Positions 4,159 to 8,501 of a stretch of DNA of 8,501 nt are shown here, piece after piece. Origin of the DNA: an uncultured bacterium (GTDB taxonomy: Bacteria > Cyanobacteriota > Vampirovibrionia > Gastranaerophilales > Gastranaerophilaceae); contig CAMHDG010000056.1 of the NCBI GenBank assembly GCA_946183815.1, forward strand, positions 1 to 8,501. The letters are read 5' to 3'. Position 1 is the first letter of the stretch, and each line of letters opens with the position of its first letter. Made by a program: the position numbers and the translations under genes. The notes under the pieces were generated by a model. The model saw only the letters and a list, made by a program, of their open reading frames with translations. It searched no databases and was not told the origin of the DNA.

Positions 4159-6786
4159 ATGTTAGATTTTTTGATAAAGTTGATTGGTGGCTCTAACGAG
4201 CAAAAAATAAAAAGTATTGCGGGGATAATTGATCATATAAATGCACTTGAGCCTGAATTTGAGGCACTTTCTGATGACGAATTGAGAGAGAAAACAAATG
4301 AATTTCGTGAAATTTTATCTCAACGACCTACCTCAAATGATTATAAAGAGGACAGAAAACTTGAAAAAGAAGCGTTGGATAAAATTTTGCCTGAAGCGTT
4401 TGCGGTAGTTCGTGAAGCAGCGAAAAGAGTGTTAAATATGCGTCATTTTGATGTTCAACTTATGGGCGGATATTTCCTTCATAACGGTCAAATTGCAGAA
4501 ATGAGAACAGGTGAAGGTAAAACCCTTGTCGCAACTTTACCTGCTTATCTAAACGCACTCACAGGCAAAGGGGTTCACGTTATCACAGTTAACGATTACC
4601 TTGCAAAACGTGACAGTGAGTGGATGGGAAGAATTTATAAGTTCCTCGGTCTTACTGTTGGTGTGATTTTGGCAGAGGGCAGAGGCTCTGATTATGACGA
4701 GAAAAAAGCCGCTTATGCTTGTGATATTACTTATGGTACAAACAATGAGTTTGGGTTCGATTATCTTCGTGATAATATGGCAACCTCTAACGATATGTTG
4801 GTTCAAAGACCTTATAACTACGCAATAATTGATGAGGTTGACAGTATCTTAATTGATGAGGCTAGAACTCCGTTGATTATCAGCGGTAAATTAGAAAAAT
4901 CAGCAGATACTTATAAACTTATGGCAAAAATTGCACCAAAACTTACAAAAGATGTTGATTATGAGGTTGATGAAAAGAATAAAAACGTAATCTTGTCGGA
5001 AGAAGGTATAGACAAGGCGGAAAAACTTATCGGTTGCAAAGACTTATTTGATATTTCTAATCAGTATGCTCATCATCTTTTGCAAGCACTTAAAGCAAAA
5101 GAATTATTTATAAAAGATACTGACTATGTAGTTAAAAATGGTGAGGTTATGATAGTTGACGAGTTTACGGGGCGTCTTATGGAGGGTCGCCGTTGGTCTG
5201 ACGGGCTTCATCAGGCAGTTGAGGCTAAAGAACACGTTAAAATTCAAGACGAAACCCAAACGCTTGCAAGCATAACTTTCCAAAATCTTTTCCGATTATA
5301 TCCTAAATTGTCAGGTATGACGGGTACTGCTATGACAGAGGAGGCTGAATTCGGGAAGATTTATAATCTTGAGGTTACTGTTATCCCTACAAATAAAAAA
5401 GATATAAGAATTAATTATCCTGATGTAATCTATAAAACAGAGGTTGCAAAATTTAATGCTGTTGTAAATGATATAATTGAGCAACACGAAAAGGGCAGAC
5501 CTGTTCTTGTGGGTACAATAAGTATTGAAAAATCAGAATATCTTTCAAAATTATTGAAGAAAAAAGGTATCCCGCATAACGTGTTGAACGCAAAATATCA
5601 TGAAAAAGAGGCATATATTATTGCACAGGCAGGTCGTGTAGGTGCGGTTACTATCGCAACAAATATGGCAGGTCGTGGTACGGATATTCTGTTAGGTGGG
5701 AATGCAGAGTATCTTGCGAAAGATATGTTGGATAATAAAGGAGTTAATATCGAAACTGACCCTGATTACGAATCTAAAAAAGAGGAGGCTTTAGCAGAGG
5801 CAAGAAAAATTACTCAGGATGAACATGAAAAAGTGGTTGAGGTCGGAGGACTTCACGTTATCGGGACAGAAAGACACGAATCTCGCCGTATTGATAACCA
5901 GTTAAGAGGTCGTGCTGCCCGTCAGGGTGACCCCGGTTCAACAAGGTTCTTCTTATCTTTGGAAGATAATCTTATGAGAATTTTCGGTGGCGATAAACTG
6001 ATGCATATTATGAATATGCTTAATGTCGAAGAGGATATGGCTATTGAATCACCGCTTATTACTAAACAAATTCAGTCTGCTCAAAGAAAGGTTGAAACCT
6101 ACCACTTTGATATACGTAAGAGCGTGTTGGAATATGATGATGTTATGAATATTCAGAGAGAAAAATTCTATGCCCAACGTAAACGTGTATTAAATCAGGA
6201 TAATTTATCAGAGGATATTTTGTTTATGATGGACAGAGAACTTGACAGACTTATGAAGAGTTATATTTCACCTGAACAAAACCCTGAAGAATATATCCCT
6301 GACGATTTATCGGCTATGATTAGAGAATTAATCTCTATTTGTCCGCAGATAGATTTCTTAAAAGTTGAAGACATAAAAGACAAACGCTATTCAGAAATAT
6401 ATGACAGGTTACGTGAGGCAATGCAAACTGCGTACCAAAAACATGAAACAGAAATTATTACGTTTTATAATGATGTCATGTCGCAATATGAAAAAGATTT
6501 TACTCCTCAAGAATTGTTTGCAGACAATAATATCATGCGAACACTTGAAAGAGATGTATTGTTGCGAGTAGTAGATAACAAGTGGATAGATCACCTGCAT
6601 AATATAGATATGTTAAAAGATGGTATCGGCTTGCGTGCTTATGGTCAAAAAGATCCGCTCATTGAATATAAACGAGAAGCGTATGACCTATATAATACAA
6701 TGATGCATGAGGTTCAGGGCGAAACCGTTAAATATTTATTCCGTACTAAATTCGGCATCCAATTTGTCGGCGATAGCGTGGTTTAG
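4159..6786 (+). CDS. secA: Protein translocase subunit SecA
   Basis: SecA is the ATPase motor that pushes unfolded preproteins through the SecYEG channel of the inner membrane. The 875-residue product is complete. The Walker A motif is at 118-122 (GEGKT, in AEMRTGEGKT), preceded by the conserved MRHFDVQLMGG. The Walker B motif is DEVD (225-228), followed by DEARTPLIISG (233-243). The preprotein cross-linking domain lies roughly at 230-370. Next come SGMTGTA (385-391), the second nucleotide-binding fold with TNMAGRGTDI (501-510), and the arginine-finger motif QLRGRAARQGDPG (581-593). The helical scaffold and wing domains follow, with DGIGLRAYGQKDPLIEYKRE at 821-840. The C-terminus stops soon after the scaffold helix and has no CxCxSGxxxxxCHG zinc motif, which E. 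coli SecA uses for SecB and lipid contact. The gene has its own promoter, and no gene is coupled to it. The frame shows no break. Confidence 0.99.
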   Translation: MLDFLIKLIGGSNEQKIKSIAGIIDHINALEPEFEALSDDELREKTNEFREILSQRPTSNDYKEDRKLEKEALDKILPEAFAVVREAAKRVLNMRHFDVQLMGGYFLHNGQIAEMRTGEGKTLVATLPAYLNALTGKGVHVITVNDYLAKRDSEWMGRIYKFLGLTVGVILAEGRGSDYDEKKAAYACDITYGTNNEFGFDYLRDNMATSNDMLVQRPYNYAIIDEVDSILIDEARTPLIISGKLEKSADTYKLMAKIAPKLTKDVDYEVDEKNKNVILSEEGIDKAEKLIGCKDLFDISNQYAHHLLQALKAKELFIKDTDYVVKNGEVMIVDEFTGRLMEGRRWSDGLHQAVEAKEHVKIQDETQTLASITFQNLFRLYPKLSGMTGTAMTEEAEFGKIYNLEVTVIPTNKKDIRINYPDVIYKTEVAKFNAVVNDIIEQHEKGRPVLVGTISIEKSEYLSKLLKKKGIPHNVLNAKYHEKEAYIIAQAGRVGAVTIATNMAGRGTDILLGGNAEYLAKDMLDNKGVNIETDPDYESKKEEALAEARKITQDEHEKVVEVGGLHVIGTERHESRRIDNQLRGRAARQGDPGSTRFFLSLEDNLMRIFGGDKLMHIMNMLNVEEDMAIESPLITKQIQSAQRKVETYHFDIRKSVLEYDDVMNIQREKFYAQRKRVLNQDNLSEDILFMMDRELDRLMKSYISPEQNPEEYIPDDLSAMIRELISICPQIDFLKVEDIKDKRYSEIYDRLREAMQTAYQKHETEIITFYNDVMSQYEKDFTPQELFADNNIMRTLERDVLLRVVDNKWIDHLHNIDMLKDGIGLRAYGQKDPLIEYKREAYDLYNTMMHEVQGETVKYLFRTKFGIQFVGDSVV

Positions 6787-6921
6787 GGGTGAATAGGTGG
6801 TTGTAAATGGATGTAAGTTGTTTTGTAAATTTGCACCATACAACACTTGTTTAATTGGTCTATGACTACTTTTCGTGTCACTCTGAACTCGTTTCCGCTG
6901 TTGTCCCGAATAATTTTGTAT

Positions 6922-6952
6922 AAAAAAACGGTAGGGTGCAATTTTTTGCACC
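6922..6952 (-). terminator. Terminator of the regulator operon; also a dispersed-repeat word
   Basis: GGTGCAA (6935-6941) pairs perfectly with TTGCACC (6946-6952) around a TTTT loop. On the minus strand it is followed, after a few bases, by seven T (6928-6922). It abuts the TAG stop of the 70-aa regulator. The left part (GTAGGGTGCAATTTT, from 6931) matches GTAGGATGCAATTTT at 851 with one change. No separate plus-strand terminator for secA is obvious in 6787-6921. Confidence 0.6.
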
Positions 6953-7164
6953 TAAAAATTTAAAAATTCCGACAATGATAAATTAAATGCTTTTGCAATT
7001 TTATTAATTTTAGTAAATGTAATATCATTTTGAGCAGTTTCTATGTTGCCTAATGTTGAGCGTCCAATTCCTGCTCTGTAGGACAATTCATCTTGAGTTA
7101 TTTTGTTTATTTTTCTCAATTCTTTTATTCTATTTGCAAGTTTTGTTAGTAAAATCTTGTCCAT
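6952..7164 (-). CDS. Small XRE-family helix-turn-helix regulator (70 aa)
   Basis: The protein is a single Cro/C1-type DNA-binding domain with nothing attached. The first helix is ANRIKELRKINKI (10-22). The helix-turn-helix is TQDELSYRAGI (23-33) followed by the recognition helix GRSTLGNIETA (34-44). The last helices are TKINKIAKAFNL (51-62) and SLSEFLNF. The length is typical of minimal phage or toxin-antitoxin regulators. The ATG at 7162-7164 is the only usable start, because an in-frame TAG lies four codons upstream. AGGA occurs but about 15 bases away, so the ribosome binding site is weak and translation may depend on the upstream gene, whose stop is 27 bases before. It probably binds as a dimer, with the palindrome at 7512-7529 the obvious candidate site. 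The target is inferred, not shown. Confidence 0.9.
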   Translation of the reverse strand: MDKILLTKLANRIKELRKINKITQDELSYRAGIGRSTLGNIETAQNDITFTKINKIAKAFNLSLSEFLNF

Positions 7165-7191
7165 AATAAAATTGCTATTTCCTACATATTA

Positions 7192-7479
7192 TTAGTCATA
7201 AAAATTAAAATCATCGGGTAAATTTTCGTTAATCATGTTTATTAAAGTAGCGGGATTAATGTTAAGTGCGTTTGCAAATTTCCATACTGTTGATAATTTT
7301 ATATCTGAATATTTCCCACGAATTAATTTTGATATCAGTCCGTCACTAAATTCATATTCTCTTGAAAACAATTTAATACTTTTATTAGTGCCGTTTATTT
7401 GTTCTTGCAAAACTTTTGATACAGCATTAATAAGCGTTGCTCTGTTTTTTGTAAACTGTTGATTATAATCATCTTGCAT
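7192..7479 (-). CDS. Helix-turn-helix regulator, XRE-like (95 aa)
   Basis: Residues 34-57 (SIKLFSREYEF then SDGLISKLIRGKY) form a helix-turn-helix, followed by STVWKFANALNINPATLINM (63-82), the usual last helices of an XRE domain. The first 30 residues form an extra helix (TLINAVSKVLQEQ) that could serve dimerisation, and the C-terminus is acidic and short. I place the start at ATG 7477-7479. A longer frame to 7527 exists, but its extra 16 residues (MIIIIVLL...) are encoded by the palindrome and promoter region and would begin upstream of the likely transcription start. Neither start has a good ribosome binding site. It is first in a two-gene unit with the 70-aa regulator and divergent from the 41-aa gene. 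Its second to fifth codons overlap a second copy of the palindrome core, consistent with autoregulation. Confidence 0.85.
   Translation of the reverse strand: MQDDYNQQFTKNRATLINAVSKVLQEQINGTNKSIKLFSREYEFSDGLISKLIRGKYSDIKLSTVWKFANALNINPATLINMINENLPDDFNFYD
7461..7473. promoter_or_regulatory. Second copy of the operator core inside the regulator gene
   Basis: GATTATAATCATC repeats 13 bases of the palindrome (7516-7528). It keeps the 10-bp palindromic core GATTATAATC and lies 55 bp away, within the first codons of the 95-aa regulator. Paired operators at this spacing would fit cooperative binding or a roadblock. Confidence 0.5.
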
Positions 7480-7511
7480 AATTATTATTTTAGTTCTATA
7501 TTTAAGTAAAA

Positions 7512-7529
7512 CGATGATTATAATCATCG
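7512..7529. promoter_or_regulatory. 18-bp perfect palindrome overlapping divergent -10 boxes (operator candidate)
   Basis: CGATGATTATAATCATCG is a perfect inverted repeat. It contains TATAAT on the plus strand (7519-7524, start near 7531, 26 bases before the 41-aa gene) and on the minus strand (7522-7517, start near 7510, 30 bases before the 95-aa gene). -35 matches are poor on both sides. One bound dimer could therefore shut both promoters. A degenerate neighbour, GATGATTTTATAAT, begins at 7530. Confidence 0.65.
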
Positions 7530-7556
7530 GATGATTTTATAATAAAAGGTTGGGTT

Positions 7557-7682
7557 ATGAAAAAAGTTATAAAATTTATACTAAAAATAATAAAGCACAT
7601 TTTTATGTTTTCTCTTTATTGTTCACTTCCGCATAAGTATGATGGAATTAGTTATGAGGAATGGTTAGAGAAAAAATATTAG
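7557..7682 (+). CDS. Small protein with a basic-hydrophobic N-terminus (41 aa)
   Basis: This short gene starts at ATG 7557 with AAAAGG seven bases upstream (7544-7549), the best ribosome binding site in this part of the window. The first half is hydrophobic and strongly basic (MKKVIKFILKIIKHIFMFSL), like an amphipathic or membrane-seeking helix. The second half (YCSLPHKYDG, then ISYEEWLEKKY) is polar with aromatic and acidic residues and looks like a short cytosolic domain. I do not recognise it. It is divergent from the two helix-turn-helix regulators and shares their palindrome control region, so it is probably the gene they repress. A toxin, a phage-like small protein or a membrane regulator are all possible. 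The good ribosome binding site and the control region argue that it is real; no conservation test could be made. Confidence 0.6.
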   Translation: MKKVIKFILKIIKHIFMFSLYCSLPHKYDGISYEEWLEKKY

Positions 7683-7698
7683 GTCAAATATTTTTTTT
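7671..7698 (+). terminator. Weak AT-only hairpin with T run after the 41-aa gene
   Basis: AAAAAATATT (7671-7680) pairs with AATATTTTTT (7687-7696) around a 6-nt loop, followed by more T to 7698. The stem has no G-C pairs and overlaps the stop codon, so termination would be inefficient and some read-through into the next gene is likely. Confidence 0.3.
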
Positions 7699-7716
7699 AC
7701 GTGTGTTATATCTGAT

Positions 7717-8501
7717 ATGAATATAAGTATTTGTCCTTTAAATGTGAATAAAAATTATTCAAAAACGGTTAATAATAACCGTTATAATGGTTATTCATAC
7801 GGGTTAAAACAGGATACGGTTTCATTTACCGCTTTGAAGAAATCAGCATTTAGTAATTTTGATTTTGCGGTTGTTGAAAAATTCAAATCGCCTATTGAAA
7901 AGTTTAAAACTTATGACGATTTTCGGGCATGGACTGATGATGAATATTTTAATCTGTGTATCAGAGATTTTGGCGGGAGAACAGGTGATGTTAAGAATAA
8001 AAGGCAGAGTATGGTTTGTGATTGGGATCAGTATTTAGTTTCCGGCGGATATACTTCTCCTGAAAGATTATTAATAATTGATGGTATTACAAAAGATTTA
8101 AAGCCAAACAATGAAAATATTTGTCCTATTTTTAACAGAAGTATTTTAGAAAAGACTTTGAATGATTTGAAATCAAATCTTGAAAAAGATAAAAAATTGC
8201 AGTTCAATTTTGGGAAAATGTATAAAGCAAATTTGGTTAAGATGTATTCAGAACGCTCAACTGCGGGTGTAGATGAATCAAAATGGATAATTATTCCTTC
8301 AAAAGATAATGATCCTGAGCATTTTATGGAAAATGTCAGAAAATTACAAACTTTATCTACTGATGAAATGTGTACTAAATTTACCGGTGCGGCTTTTCAT
8401 TTAAACAATGGTGATATGCATATTTATATGGATAAAGGTAAGCCAAAAGTTATATTGAGAATGAATGATGGACTTGTTCAGGAGATAAACAGTGAACATA
8501 A
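7717..8501 (+). CDS. Large uncharacterised protein, N-terminal 261 residues (3' end outside window)
   Basis: The frame is open from ATG 7717 to the window edge. There is no signal peptide or membrane segment. Residues 1-32 are Asn/Tyr/Ser-rich and probably disordered, followed by DTVSFTALKK (33-42), a motif I recall near the N-termini of many uncharacterised proteins from Gastranaerophilales-like genomes. From about residue 45 the sequence looks like a folded alpha/beta region (DYLV-type strands, for example LLIIDGITKDL and WIIIPSKDND). Near the end of the visible part is MCTKFTG...GDMHIYMDKGKPKVILRMNDG. Its shape (Cys-Thr, then a strand pair with a DxG turn) reminds me of a beta-hairpin segment in large clostridial and phage-related hypothetical proteins, but this is weak. 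No good ribosome binding site precedes the ATG, and a TTATAT box lies at about 7706. It may be cotranscribed with the 41-aa gene 34 bases upstream. Confidence 0.85.
   Translation, partial: MNISICPLNVNKNYSKTVNNNRYNGYSYGLKQDTVSFTALKKSAFSNFDFAVVEKFKSPIEKFKTYDDFRAWTDDEYFNLCIRDFGGRTGDVKNKRQSMVCDWDQYLVSGGYTSPERLLIIDGITKDLKPNNENICPIFNRSILEKTLNDLKSNLEKDKKLQFNFGKMYKANLVKMYSERSTAGVDESKWIIIPSKDNDPEHFMENVRKLQTLSTDEMCTKFTGAAFHLNNGDMHIYMDKGKPKVILRMNDGLVQEINSEH

Noticed and set aside
6736..6951. 71-aa minus-strand frame overlapping the 3' end of secA
   Set aside because: It starts at a GTG inside a terminator hairpin, has no ribosome binding site, overlaps secA and has no recognisable composition of a real protein.

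Overview
The window is low-GC DNA. The partial EF-Tu, a SecA without a C-terminal zinc motif, and a last gene whose N-terminus carries a VSFT-type motif recalled from gut relatives of Cyanobacteria suggest a non-photosynthetic Melainabacteria (Gastranaerophilales-like) genome. This assignment is an inference from style and recollection; no database was searched.

Layout. (1) 1-648: the 3' half of tuf, closed by a strong hairpin terminator (671-701). (2) 702-1024: gene-free, holding only decayed palindromic repeats. (3) 1025-2613: two minus-strand genes of unknown function (322 and 162 aa), separated by an intrinsic terminator. (4) 2718-3517: a complete transcription unit (promoter, strong ribosome binding site, gene, terminator) for an exported 230-residue protein with 57 cysteines, partly built from 19-residue tandem repeats, resembling a metallothionein in composition. 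(5) 3534-4078: a compact module between two copies of a palindromic repeat. It contains a minus-strand 25-residue hydrophobic peptide gene with a strong ribosome binding site and a near-consensus promoter, a possible opposing promoter on the plus strand, and nested long-range complementarity that would fold the mRNA and mask the ribosome binding site. This is the layout of a type I toxin-antitoxin locus, although a plus-strand structured RNA is a real alternative. (6) 4102-6786: secA with an extended -10 promoter. (7) 6922-7682: two minus-strand XRE-type helix-turn-helix regulators, divergent from an unlisted 41-residue small protein gene; the shared control region holds an 18-bp perfect palindrome containing TATAAT on both strands. 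(8) 7717-8501: the 5' part of a large unknown cytoplasmic protein.

How parts relate: SecA would export the cysteine-rich protein, but no operon links them. The regulator pair and the small protein look like one switch-like unit. The toxin-like module is self-contained. The most interesting candidates are the 25-aa peptide/foldback module, the cysteine-rich exported protein, and the divergent regulator/small-protein unit.
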